Shown here in pieces: positions 50,811 to 58,364 of a DNA stretch of 64,000 bases. The DNA comes from Gleimia hominis (lineage in GTDB: Bacteria; Actinomycetota; Actinomycetes; Actinomycetales; Actinomycetaceae): contig NZ_JASXSX010000001.1 of NCBI RefSeq assembly GCF_032085515.1, forward strand, positions 1,364,001-1,428,000. The letters are read 5' to 3'. Both the position numbers and the translations under genes were made by a program. The notes under the pieces were generated by a model, which ran no database searches, was not told the origin of the DNA, and worked only from the letters and a program-made list of their open reading frames with translations. Position 1 is the first letter of the stretch. The number at the start of each line of letters is the position of its first letter.

Positions 50811-52007
50811 ATGCTTAAAACAATTGATAGTCTCGGCGACCTCAAAGGTAAACGGGTTCTAGTCCGCTCTGATTTCAACGTGCCCCTGTCAGACGGCAAA
50901 ATCACCGATGATGGGCGGATCCGCGCGGCGATTCCGACGCTCAAGAAACTGTTGGATGCGGGCGCGAAAGTAATCGTCATGGCTCACCTAGGGCGCCCGA
51001 AGGGACAGGTGAAACCCGAGTTTTCCCTCGCCCCAGTAGCGCAGCGCCTGAGCGAACTCAGCGGAGTTAAAGTAACGCTCGCAAAAGACACGACGGGTGA
51101 ATCCGCGCGCGCGGAATCCGAAGCCCTTGAAGACGGCCAGATCCTGCTGCTTGAAAACGTGCGGTTTGACCCACGCGAAACCTCAAAGGACGATGCGGAA
51201 CGCGACGAAATGGCGACTGAACTCGCAGCACTCGCAGACTGCTACGTATCCGACGGTTTCGGGGTGGTGCACCGCAAGCAAACTTCGGTTTACGACATCG
51301 CGAAGAAGCTCCCATCTGCTGCCGGGCTGCTGGTCCTCAAGGAAATCGAATCCCTGTCGAAGGCCACGGATAATCCGGAACGTCCCTACGCGGTCGTGCT
51401 TGGGGGGTCCAAGGTTTCCGACAAGCTCGGCGTCATCGCAAACCTGCTGAAGAAGGCGGATCGGCTGCTGATTGGCGGGGGAATGGCGTACACGTTCCTG
51501 AAGGCAAAGGGCTACGAGGTCGGCACGTCTCTTCTTGAGGAAGATCAGGTGCCTACCGTTAAGAAGTACATGGAGGAAGCACAGGCAAACGGTGTGGACC
51601 TAGTGCTTCCGGTGGACGTAGTGGTTGCGAAAGAGTTCGATAAGGACGCCACGCCAACGGTAGTGGATGCGGACAAGATCCCTGCAGACCAGATGGGCCT
51701 CGACATTGGTCCGAAATCTGCGGAACTGTACGCAGAGAAGATTAAGGACGCAAAGACGGTAGCGTGGAACGGACCGATGGGTGTGTTCGAGTTTGAGAAC
51801 TTCTCCGGTGGTACCCGTGCAGTTGCGCAAGCACTGTCGGACGGGGACTGCTTCTCGGTGATCGGCGGGGGCGACTCCGCGGCCGCGGTGCGTCAGCTCG
51901 GTTTTGACGAGTCCACGTTCTCACATATTTCTACGGGTGGCGGCGCGTCCCTCGAACTTTTGGAAGGGAAAACGCTGCCAGGCATTGCAGTATTGGAGGA
52001 TAAATAA
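50811..52007 (+). CDS. pgk: Phosphoglycerate kinase
   Basis: This 398-residue two-domain kinase makes ATP from 1,3-bisphosphoglycerate. VRSDFNVPLSDGKITDDGRIRAAIPTL is the N-terminal signature, VIVMAHLGRPKG follows, ENVRFDPRE binds substrate, VLGGSKVSDKLGVI and GGGMAYTFL line the hinge, and WNGPMGVFEFENFSGGTRAVAQAL with GGGDSAAAV completes the nucleotide site. ATG 50811 follows AAAAGGAGAAG. It is 2 bp upstream of tpiA. Confidence 0.97.
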   Translation: MLKTIDSLGDLKGKRVLVRSDFNVPLSDGKITDDGRIRAAIPTLKKLLDAGAKVIVMAHLGRPKGQVKPEFSLAPVAQRLSELSGVKVTLAKDTTGESARAESEALEDGQILLLENVRFDPRETSKDDAERDEMATELAALADCYVSDGFGVVHRKQTSVYDIAKKLPSAAGLLVLKEIESLSKATDNPERPYAVVLGGSKVSDKLGVIANLLKKADRLLIGGGMAYTFLKAKGYEVGTSLLEEDQVPTVKKYMEEAQANGVDLVLPVDVVVAKEFDKDATPTVVDADKIPADQMGLDIGPKSAELYAEKIKDAKTVAWNGPMGVFEFENFSGGTRAVAQALSDGDCFSVIGGGDSAAAVRQLGFDESTFSHISTGGGASLELLEGKTLPGIAVLEDK

Positions 52008-52009
52008 CG

Positions 52010-52786
52010 ATGTCAAGAACCCCATTGATGGCCGGTAACTGGAAGATGAATATGGATCACCTCGAGGCGATCCACCTGGTTCAGGGCCTACACACAGAAC
52101 TGTCCGATTCAAACTTCGACTACGGTAAGACCGAGGTTGTGGTGCTGGCCCCATTCACGGATCTGCGTTCGGTTCAGACCGTTGTTGAGGGCGATGAAAT
52201 GCACATTGGGTACGGTGCGCAGGATATTTCGACGCACGAAAACGGTGCGTACACGGGGGAGATCTCCGCGCAGATGCTTTCGAAACTGGGCTGCAGCTAC
52301 GTGGTAGTTGGCCACTCGGAGCGGCGTGAATACCACAACGAGTCCGACGCCCTGGTTGGTGAGAAGGCACGCGTTGCGCTGGCTAACCAGATTAAACCAA
52401 TCATCTGCTGTGGTGAGGGCCTGGATATCCGCAAGGCCGGGAATCAGGTGTCGCACGTGCTTTCGCAGATCGACGGGGCGCTCGAAGGCATGTCCGCTGA
52501 GGACGTGCGGACTTCCGTGATTGCTTACGAGCCGATTTGGGCGATCGGAACGGGTGAGGTCGCCACCCCTGATGACGCGCAAGAGGTTTGTGGTGCGATC
52601 CGTAAGCGCCTGGCGGAGCTGTACGACGAGGAGACCGCGCAGGCAACGCGGATTCTTTACGGTGGTTCCGTGAAGTCCGGGAACGTGGCCGATATCATGG
52701 CTAAGCCCGATGTTGATGGCGCGCTCGTAGGTGGGGCTTCGTTGAAGGCTGACGAGTTCGCGAAGATCGCGCGGTTCGACGCCTAG
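52010..52786 (+). CDS. tpiA: Triosephosphate isomerase
   Basis: This 258-residue (beta/alpha)8 enzyme interconverts dihydroxyacetone phosphate and glyceraldehyde-3-phosphate. The active site is complete: Asn10 and Lys12 in MAGNWKMN, His102 in VVGHSERR and Glu174 in AYEPIWAIGTG, followed by YGGSVKSGN for phosphate binding. ATG 52010 lies 2 bp after pgk behind GGAGGATAAATA inside pgk, so the two are translationally coupled. Confidence 0.97.
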   Translation: MSRTPLMAGNWKMNMDHLEAIHLVQGLHTELSDSNFDYGKTEVVVLAPFTDLRSVQTVVEGDEMHIGYGAQDISTHENGAYTGEISAQMLSKLGCSYVVVGHSERREYHNESDALVGEKARVALANQIKPIICCGEGLDIRKAGNQVSHVLSQIDGALEGMSAEDVRTSVIAYEPIWAIGTGEVATPDDAQEVCGAIRKRLAELYDEETAQATRILYGGSVKSGNVADIMAKPDVDGALVGGASLKADEFAKIARFDA

Positions 52787-52798
52787 TTAACATTTTCG

Positions 52799-52834
52799 AG
52801 GTTCGCCTTCCTCCTGGGTGGGGGAGGCGAACCT
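52799..52834 (+). terminator. Terminator of pgk-tpiA
   Basis: AGGTTCGCC (52799-52807) pairs with GGCGAACCT (52826-52834), with further inner pyrimidine/purine pairing (TTCCTCC with GGGGGAG). Little T tail. Confidence 0.7.
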
Positions 52835-52989
52835 TCGTGCGTGGTAGCGTTTTGCCCGCTGTATTTGAGCGGGATTTTTCGCTAGAATCCAAGAGATAAA
52901 TGAGTTACCCCGCTGCGCGCACGGGTTGCGTGGCAGTTGGCGGATAGTTATCCCGCGCCTTGCGGGACAAGATTATAGTAGGGAAAATT

Positions 52990-53232
52990 GTGACCGCATT
53001 GATGATCGCCCTGAGGGTGGTACTGGTTCTGAGCAGCCTTTTCCTAATTCTGACAATCCTTATGCATAAGGGTCGCGGCGGCGGCTTGTCGGACATGTTC
53101 GGTGGGGGGCTTTCTTCTACCGCAGGTTCGTCGGGGGTTGCTGAGCGGAACTTGAACCGGATTACGATCGGGTTCTTAGTGGTTTGGGCCGTGACGATTA
53201 TCGCGATGGCTTTGCTGATGAAGCTGGGGTAA
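52990..53232 (+). CDS. secG: Preprotein translocase subunit SecG
   Basis: This 80-residue protein has two membrane helices (about residues 3-23 and 58-78) joined by a loop with HKGRGGGLSDMFGGGL, the SecG signature. It helps SecYEG push proteins across the membrane. GTG 52990 follows TAGGGAAAATT. It follows tpiA as in many actinobacteria. The start 30 bp upstream would add charged residues unlike the family. Confidence 0.92.
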   Translation: MTALMIALRVVLVLSSLFLILTILMHKGRGGGLSDMFGGGLSSTAGSSGVAERNLNRITIGFLVVWAVTIIAMALLMKLG

Positions 53233-53243
53233 ACCAAAGGTTT

Positions 53244-53699
53244 ATGCAAATCGCGTTAATTCGATATTTTTGCGCGCGAGGCCATGTGACAACAGTGCGT
53301 TACCGAGCGGACGCACTGTTTTCTGTACCCAGCACGGTGGATTGCGCCACGTGTTTTCAGCTAGCGTCCCGCTCACGGGCAGGTTCGGGCACGGCTGAGG
53401 TTTCGCATGCTTCGGCCGAGGTTTCGCACTCTTCGGCCGAGGTACCGAACGCTTCGGCCGAGGTTTCGCACGCTTCGGCCGCCTCACCTGCATCTGATGT
53501 CAACCCTGCTTGCGTGCGCGAACGCACCTCAGGGGCTGAACCTGAGTGTGGAAATGACGCTTCTGGATGCAAAGAAACCCAATCGGAACTGGCGGATCGG
53601 CACTGGCAAACACTGCGGGAACGGCGGGGTGAAGCGCAAGCAGATCAGATTCTTGCGCGCGCACTGCAGCAGCTGCGCAATCGCGCGCAGGCACAGTAG
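53244..53699 (+). CDS. Divergent RbpA-like RNA polymerase-binding protein with a heptapeptide repeat
   Basis: This 151-residue protein reads as a distant paralogue of RbpA. The N-terminal zinc-binding part keeps the spacing IRYFCARGH (Cys10, His14) and DCATC (Cys34, Cys37), and the C-terminal part LADRHWQTLRERRGEAQADQILARALQQLR follows the RbpA sigma-interaction pattern (THWDMLLERRSxxELExLL). Between them, residues 52-79 are four copies of E-V-S-H-A-S-A, and the linker is longer than in RbpA. RbpA binds RNA polymerase and principal sigma factors and stabilises open complexes. A canonical RbpA lies at 57078-57437. ATG 53244 follows AAAGG, 12 bp after secG. The assignment rests on motif spacing and deserves a profile search. 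Confidence 0.6.
   Translation: MQIALIRYFCARGHVTTVRYRADALFSVPSTVDCATCFQLASRSRAGSGTAEVSHASAEVSHSSAEVPNASAEVSHASAASPASDVNPACVRERTSGAEPECGNDASGCKETQSELADRHWQTLRERRGEAQADQILARALQQLRNRAQAQ
53397..53480 (+). repeat. Four 21-bp tandem repeats in the RbpA-like gene
   Basis: Units of GAGGTTTCGCA-CGCTTCGGCC type at 53397, 53418, 53439 and 53460 encode a 7-residue repeat. The unit length keeps frame, so copy number can change without inactivation. Confidence 0.9.
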
Positions 53700-53734
53700 G
53701 CGCAGTGACGCGCAAGCGCGCTAGCCTAAAGAGC

Positions 53735-54481
53735 CTAAAGTTCCGCGGTGAGTTTTGAGGCCGCGGCCTTGTCGCACCACCACAGGGTTCCCACTTGGTT
53801 GAGGGCGATCGCGGGGATTTCCCGGTAGTCGCCACCAGACGCGACGGACGATAGGACAGCGGCTTTATCTTTACCGGCAATCACGAACCAGGCGAAGCGA
53901 GAGCGTTTCAACAGGTTCATCGTCATAGTGATCCGCTGCGGTGGTGGCTTCGGCGAGTCGTCTTCGAAGGTCACCAAACCCGCGGCATCCAAAGTTTCAT
54001 GTGAGGGAAACAGGGAGGCGATGTGCCCATCGGGGCCCATCCCCATAATTAGCAAGTCCATTTTCACAGCCGCACTGTTGCCGCCGAACTGGTCGATCAG
54101 CTGCTGCTCATAATCTGCTGCCGCCTCTTCCAGCGTGCCTTCGCTTGGACGCAGGGGGCGATGCAGTGTGACTGCAGGAACTTTAGAGCTGAACGCGCGT
54201 TCAATAATGCTGTCAGTGCGGTCTTCGCCGTCGAGATCAACGAAACGTTCGTCCACGAGCCACAGGTGGATTGGACACCAGTGGTTAGTCAGTTCCGATT
54301 TTTGCTCAATCAGTCCCACCAGTGCCGGAAGTAGCCGGGTCGCGATCGACCCTCCCGCCACTCCCACGTGCAGGTCCGTTTGCTGTGCCCGCGCTAACGT
54401 ATCGAGTTTTTTCAACAGCGCGAGTGCCGCAGTGTCGTATAGTTTCTGCTCGGTCTTGTAGGTTCTAACGTCTAGATCCAT
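53735..54481 (-). CDS. pgl: 6-phosphogluconolactonase
   Basis: This 248-residue enzyme hydrolyses 6-phosphogluconolactone in the oxidative pentose phosphate pathway. It shows VGVAGGSIATRLLPALVG, IHLWLVDERFV, MDLLIMGMGPDGHIASLFPSH (the NagB/DevB-type core) and RITMTMNLLKRSRFAWFVIAG. It follows opcA on the same strand across 114 bp that contain short degenerate repeats (CTGCGTT/CGCTAG motifs). The RbpA-like gene converges on it. Confidence 0.94.
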   Translation of the reverse strand: MDLDVRTYKTEQKLYDTAALALLKKLDTLARAQQTDLHVGVAGGSIATRLLPALVGLIEQKSELTNHWCPIHLWLVDERFVDLDGEDRTDSIIERAFSSKVPAVTLHRPLRPSEGTLEEAAADYEQQLIDQFGGNSAAVKMDLLIMGMGPDGHIASLFPSHETLDAAGLVTFEDDSPKPPPQRITMTMNLLKRSRFAWFVIAGKDKAAVLSSVASGGDYREIPAIALNQVGTLWWCDKAAASKLTAEL

Positions 54482-54595
54482 TTAGAGTGCTATTTCCTTC
54501 CCGCATTCGCTAACTCTACTGCGTTTACTAGCGATCTATCTGCGTTCGCTCGAGCGAGCTGCGCATTCACCCGTATTTCTTGCGCTAGATCGCGT

Positions 54596-55510
54596 TTAGT
54601 CGCGTGAGATACCACTTGTGATCACGTCTCCGTACAGGTCGTCTGGATCCATTATCCGCAGCTCCTCCATTAAGCAGTCACCCACGGAACGCCGGGGGAG
54701 TCGCACTGGAAGCGCCGGCAGGTTCGGCCTTTCAAGCTGCGCTACGGACGCACCGTTTTCGCGCCTGAGGGACACGGAGGAACCATCACGGCGGCGCAAG
54801 CTCACGCACTCGATTGAGTCCGCTTCCGTAGCATGCAGGGTCACGGGAATCCCCAGTAGGGTCCGCATCCATTGGGCTAGTAAATGGCATGAGGGGTGCG
54901 CTTCGTTGCCGCTAACGCATGCGCTTTCAATCTCGCGGCGGGGTTTCTCATCCACCATCGCGGCAACCAGGCCCCGCCAAAGCGTACTCGCAGCCCACGC
55001 GAGGTCAGTGTCACCAGGAGCGTAATGGTGGGCCAGGGCGGCGATCTTTTCGTTCCCGTCAGCCACGTAGCGTGAGTCCGTGATGCGGCGCGCCGCGATC
55101 TTTCCAAGCGGATGTTCGACGGGGGAGTCGGGGGCCTCAAACGGCCAGAACGCAACTATCTGCGTGTCCGCTAGCAGCAGCGGCATAACGAGCGTGTCTA
55201 GTTCGCTGGCGGATTTGCCCGAGGGCTGCAAAACAATCACTTCGGAAGGGCCAATATCAGGCCCCGCGTGGATCTGCGCAGTGAGTGAGTCACCATCCGC
55301 CTGCGTGTTTTCCACAACAATGATGACGCGGCACGGATGCTCGTGTGACGCCGCTCCGCAGACCTCGATTGCAGCGTCAATTTGTTCATCCCGCTGGATT
55401 ATCGCCACTAGGTTCAGCACGGAACTAACGGTTGCGCTTTCTTGATCCCGCAACTCGTGCAGGCGCATCGCTACTTCACCTGCGGACGTGTTCTGGTAAG
55501 TGATTTTCAC
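54596..55510 (-). CDS. opcA: Glucose-6-phosphate dehydrogenase assembly protein OpcA
   Basis: This 304-residue protein is the actinobacterial/cyanobacterial OpcA, which activates or assembles Zwf. Conserved parts are VLNLVAIIQRDEQIDAAIEV, PCRVIIVV, VVLPLLLADTQIVAFWPFEAP-like VMPLLLADTQIVAFW and SCHLLAQWMRTLLGIPV. GTG 55510 overlaps the zwf stop (GTGA), giving translational coupling, and follows TTGGAGGATACC. A longer start inside zwf is unlikely. Confidence 0.93.
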   Translation of the reverse strand: MKITYQNTSAGEVAMRLHELRDQESATVSSVLNLVAIIQRDEQIDAAIEVCGAASHEHPCRVIIVVENTQADGDSLTAQIHAGPDIGPSEVIVLQPSGKSASELDTLVMPLLLADTQIVAFWPFEAPDSPVEHPLGKIAARRITDSRYVADGNEKIAALAHHYAPGDTDLAWAASTLWRGLVAAMVDEKPRREIESACVSGNEAHPSCHLLAQWMRTLLGIPVTLHATEADSIECVSLRRRDGSSVSLRRENGASVAQLERPNLPALPVRLPRRSVGDCLMEELRIMDPDDLYGDVITSGISRD

Positions 55511-57045
55511 GGTATCCTCCAAGTGCGTCCATCGTGAGCCATCATTTGTTCCGCGCTTTCTGGCCCCCACGTGCCCGGACGGTAGGGTTGCGGCCCACCT
55601 GTTTGCCCCCAGTATTTCAACACCGGGTCTAGTGTCTGCCAGGACAGCTCCACTTCCCGCTGGTTCGGGAACAGGGGAGAGTCACCCGCTAGCGCATCCA
55701 AAAGCAGCCGCTCGTACGCTTCCGGAGAGTCTTCCGTGAACGCGTGTCCGTAGCCGAAGTCCATCGTTACGTCACGCACCCTCATGCCAACGCCGGGTAC
55801 TTTGGATCCAAAGCGGATCGTCACGCCCTCAAACGGTTGGACGCGAATAACCAGCGCGTTGTTCCCCAGTTCCTCAGTGGATTCCTTGTCAAATGGAATG
55901 TGCGCGGCCCGCTTAAACACGATCGCGATTTCAGTCACGCGTTTCCCAAGCCGCTTCCCAGTTCTGAGGTAGAAGGGTACGCCCGCCCAGCGTCGCGTAT
56001 CTACAAATAGTTTGAGGGCAGCAAACGTTTCGGTGCGTGAATTCTGGTCGATGTTGTCTTCCTCGAGGTACCCGCGCACGTGTTCACCACCTTGGTAGCC
56101 GGCGGTGTACTGTCCAATCGCGCTCGCACTTTCGAGGTCTTTGGGTAGGCGTAGGGCCGAGAGGACTTTCTCTTTCTCAACGTGCACGTCGCTGGCGCCA
56201 AATGTGACGGGCTCTTCCATGGCGGTCAGAGCCAGGAGCTGCAGCAGGTGGTTTTGCATGACGTCGCGGGCTTGCCCGATGCCGTCGTAGTAGCCTGCGC
56301 GCGTACCAATCCCGATCTCTTCGGCCATCGTAATTTGCACGTGATCGACGTAGTTCGAGTTCAGCAGGGGTTCAAACATGATGTTTGAAAACCGCATCGC
56401 CAAGATATTCTGGACGGTTTCTTTCCCCAGGTAGTGGTCGATGCGGAACGTGTCTTTTTCAGAGAACACGCCGTGCAACAAGTTCGACAGCTCTTTGGCG
56501 GATTCCAGGTCGTGGCCAAAGGGTTTTTCAACAATTACCCGGCGGAACCGGTCTTCGCCCCATTCGTCGTTCAGCCCCGACCGCACCAGTTGCGACACGA
56601 CCTTTGGGAATGCCGCCGGTGGGATAGCCAGGTAGAACGCGTGGTTACCACCGGTTCCGCGGGTGTGGTCGAGTTCTTTTACGGTTTGGGCGAGCTGGTC
56701 GAAACTCTCGGAATCGTCAAAACTACCGGCTACGAACCGCAGGCCTGCGCTGAACTGTTCCCACGTGTTCTCGTCCCAGTCTGTGCGCGCGTTCTTCTTT
56801 ACAGAATCGCGGATAAAGTCTTCGAAGTCTTGGCTGCCCCAGTCGCGACGTGCAAATCCCGTGAGGGAAAACGATGGGTGCAGCAGACCGCGGTTAGACA
56901 GGTCGTACAGTGCGGGAACTAGTTTCTTGCGCGCTAAGTCTCCGGTAATTCCAAAAATCACGAGCCCGCACGGCGGAGCGATTACGGGTAGGCGCTTGTC
57001 ACGCGGGTCGTGCAGCGATTGGGATGGTGGTTGGTGAGTGCTCAC
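55507..57045 (-). CDS. zwf: Glucose-6-phosphate 1-dehydrogenase
   Basis: This 512-residue enzyme oxidises glucose-6-phosphate and makes NADPH. It has the Rossmann start LVIFGITGDLARKKLVPALYDL, the substrate motif RIDHYLGKETVQN and EKPFGHDLESAKELSN. Full family length. It is 32 bp after rbpA on the same strand and overlaps opcA by 4 bp, so rbpA, zwf, opcA and pgl may form one transcript. Confidence 0.97.
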   Translation of the reverse strand: MSTHQPPSQSLHDPRDKRLPVIAPPCGLVIFGITGDLARKKLVPALYDLSNRGLLHPSFSLTGFARRDWGSQDFEDFIRDSVKKNARTDWDENTWEQFSAGLRFVAGSFDDSESFDQLAQTVKELDHTRGTGGNHAFYLAIPPAAFPKVVSQLVRSGLNDEWGEDRFRRVIVEKPFGHDLESAKELSNLLHGVFSEKDTFRIDHYLGKETVQNILAMRFSNIMFEPLLNSNYVDHVQITMAEEIGIGTRAGYYDGIGQARDVMQNHLLQLLALTAMEEPVTFGASDVHVEKEKVLSALRLPKDLESASAIGQYTAGYQGGEHVRGYLEEDNIDQNSRTETFAALKLFVDTRRWAGVPFYLRTGKRLGKRVTEIAIVFKRAAHIPFDKESTEELGNNALVIRVQPFEGVTIRFGSKVPGVGMRVRDVTMDFGYGHAFTEDSPEAYERLLLDALAGDSPLFPNQREVELSWQTLDPVLKYWGQTGGPQPYRPGTWGPESAEQMMAHDGRTWRIP

Positions 57046-57077
57046 GCATTCTCCTTCACGTCGATCATGAATTATTG

Positions 57078-57437
57078 TTAGCGACGGTATGCGACTCCGT
57101 CACGCAATTCGCCGCGTCGGAGCACCTCAAGCTGTTCTTGCAGGAGCACTTCCAGTTCTTCCTCTGACCGCCGTTCCAGCAGCATGTCCCAGTGGGTGCG
57201 CACGGGTTTTGGTGGTTTTGAATCGTCGGGCTCTGCGTCACCTAGGAACTCCGCAGGAGCGCCACATTTACATTCCCACGTTGCGGGCGCGGATGCATCT
57301 ACGGACATGGTTACGGAAAACACGTGTCCGTTTTCGCACCGGTAACGTTTTTGTGTGCGGTCTGCAAAGACAATGCCGTCTTCAGTTTCTAGGGACTTGG
57401 CACCGATCTGCATGCCGCGTAGGGCGCGATCTGACAT
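57078..57437 (-). CDS. rbpA: RNA polymerase-binding protein RbpA
   Basis: This 119-residue protein is a canonical RbpA: an N-terminal tail (MSDRALRGMQIGAKSLETEDG), a zinc-linked core (RYRCENGH with Cys34 and His38, WECKCG with Cys56 and Cys58), a basic linker (KPVRTHWDMLLERRSEEELE) and a sigma-interaction helix (LLQEQLEVLRRGEL). It stabilises open promoter complexes with the main sigma factor. Ribosome site GAGGAGG. Its place ahead of zwf-opcA-pgl differs from Mycobacterium, where rbpA is elsewhere. Confidence 0.94.
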   Translation of the reverse strand: MSDRALRGMQIGAKSLETEDGIVFADRTQKRYRCENGHVFSVTMSVDASAPATWECKCGAPAEFLGDAEPDDSKPPKPVRTHWDMLLERRSEEELEVLLQEQLEVLRRGELRDGVAYRR

Positions 57438-57580
57438 TTATATTCCTCCTCGTTTGTTTCTCCAACTAGTAGTTAACCTATCGAGTTAGGGTTTTATTTC
57501 CATTGCTGATGGCCTACAGAAGTGGGTTTAGCGCGAGTTGGCACTGCTACGGAGAATCGCCGCACTAACACACGCATCCG

Positions 57581-57594
57581 ATAATGTACATTAT
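57581..57594. promoter_or_regulatory. 14-bp perfect palindrome between tetR and rbpA
   Basis: ATAATGTACATTAT lies about 145 bp upstream of rbpA and 68 bp beyond the tetR stop. A regulator-binding site is possible. The remaining 57438-57661 holds the rbpA leader and no visible gene. Confidence 0.4.
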
Positions 57595-57661
57595 GTCAGA
57601 AATAGATATTTGGATATGAGGCACTTTAGCCCCCACCTGCTTGAGGGGTATGTAAAATCAT

Positions 57662-58285
57662 TCACTCGTCTTCCGTTGCGCCACTACCCTTAGGCTGGCG
57701 CACGGCCTCAAGCAAAGACACGATTGTACCCACTAGACGCTGCGTAGAATCAACGCCTTGTAAATGCTCTGCGATAATCGCTTCTGAGTACGCGCCTACG
57801 CAAAACGTGGCTAACCGGCGCGCGTCCACCGCACTGGCCTTGGGTTGCCCGGATGCAGCTTCCGTGCGATTTGCCAGCTCGGTGACAATCACGTCTGCAA
57901 CTTGTTGTCGGCTTCGCAAATACACGCCACGAATCTGTTCGTTGTGAAGCGACTGGCGAACTGCTTCGGCATCCAGTAGTACCCACAGACGCCCCATTGG
58001 GCGGATTGACTCCAAGATGGAACTTACCGCTTGTGCCGGCGGATCCTGCAAGGACAACTTATGTGCGTCGGTTGTGATTTTGTCCACGAGCCGCGCGGTG
58101 AAGTCTTCGAACGTAGCGGCGAACGCCTCTTCTTTAGAGGAAAAATTCGAGTAAAACGCGCCGCGCGTGAACTCGGCCGCAGTAGTCAGGTCGTCTATTG
58201 TAGCGCCGGCAACGCCTTTGTTGGCAAATACGCTTGCCGCTGCGGCGATCATGCGTGCGCGAGTGTTCTCTCTAGTTCGTTTCAT
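57662..58285 (-). CDS. TetR-family transcriptional regulator
   Basis: This 207-residue regulator has an N-terminal helix-turn-helix (ARMIAAAASVFANKGVAGATIDDLTTAAEFTRGAFYSNFSSKEEAF, residues about 10-55) and a helical ligand domain. ATG 58285 (MKRTRENTRARM) follows GAAGGTAGCG at good spacing; GTG 58309 is less likely. It is divergent from the MMPL-YhgE operon, with paired palindromes in the 79-bp gap, so it probably represses that operon and itself. The ligand is unknown; a lipid or antimicrobial is plausible. Confidence 0.92.
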   Translation of the reverse strand: MKRTRENTRARMIAAAASVFANKGVAGATIDDLTTAAEFTRGAFYSNFSSKEEAFAATFEDFTARLVDKITTDAHKLSLQDPPAQAVSSILESIRPMGRLWVLLDAEAVRQSLHNEQIRGVYLRSRQQVADVIVTELANRTEAASGQPKASAVDARRLATFCVGAYSEAIIAEHLQGVDSTQRLVGTIVSLLEAVRQPKGSGATEDE

Positions 58286-58319
58286 CGCTACCTTCTGTGT
58301 TGATTCCACCTACAGAATA

Positions 58320-58349
58320 CAATAGTATATTGAATACAATAATGTATTG
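58320..58349. promoter_or_regulatory. Paired TetR operator palindromes
   Basis: CAATA-GTA-TATTG (58320-58332) and CAATA-ATG-TATTG (58337-58349) are perfect 5-bp half-site palindromes with centres 17 bp apart, each within a longer ATACAATANNNTATTG context. They fill the divergent gap between tetR and the MMPL gene. Confidence 0.75.
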
Positions 58350-58364
58350 GATTTGGAGTTGCTA

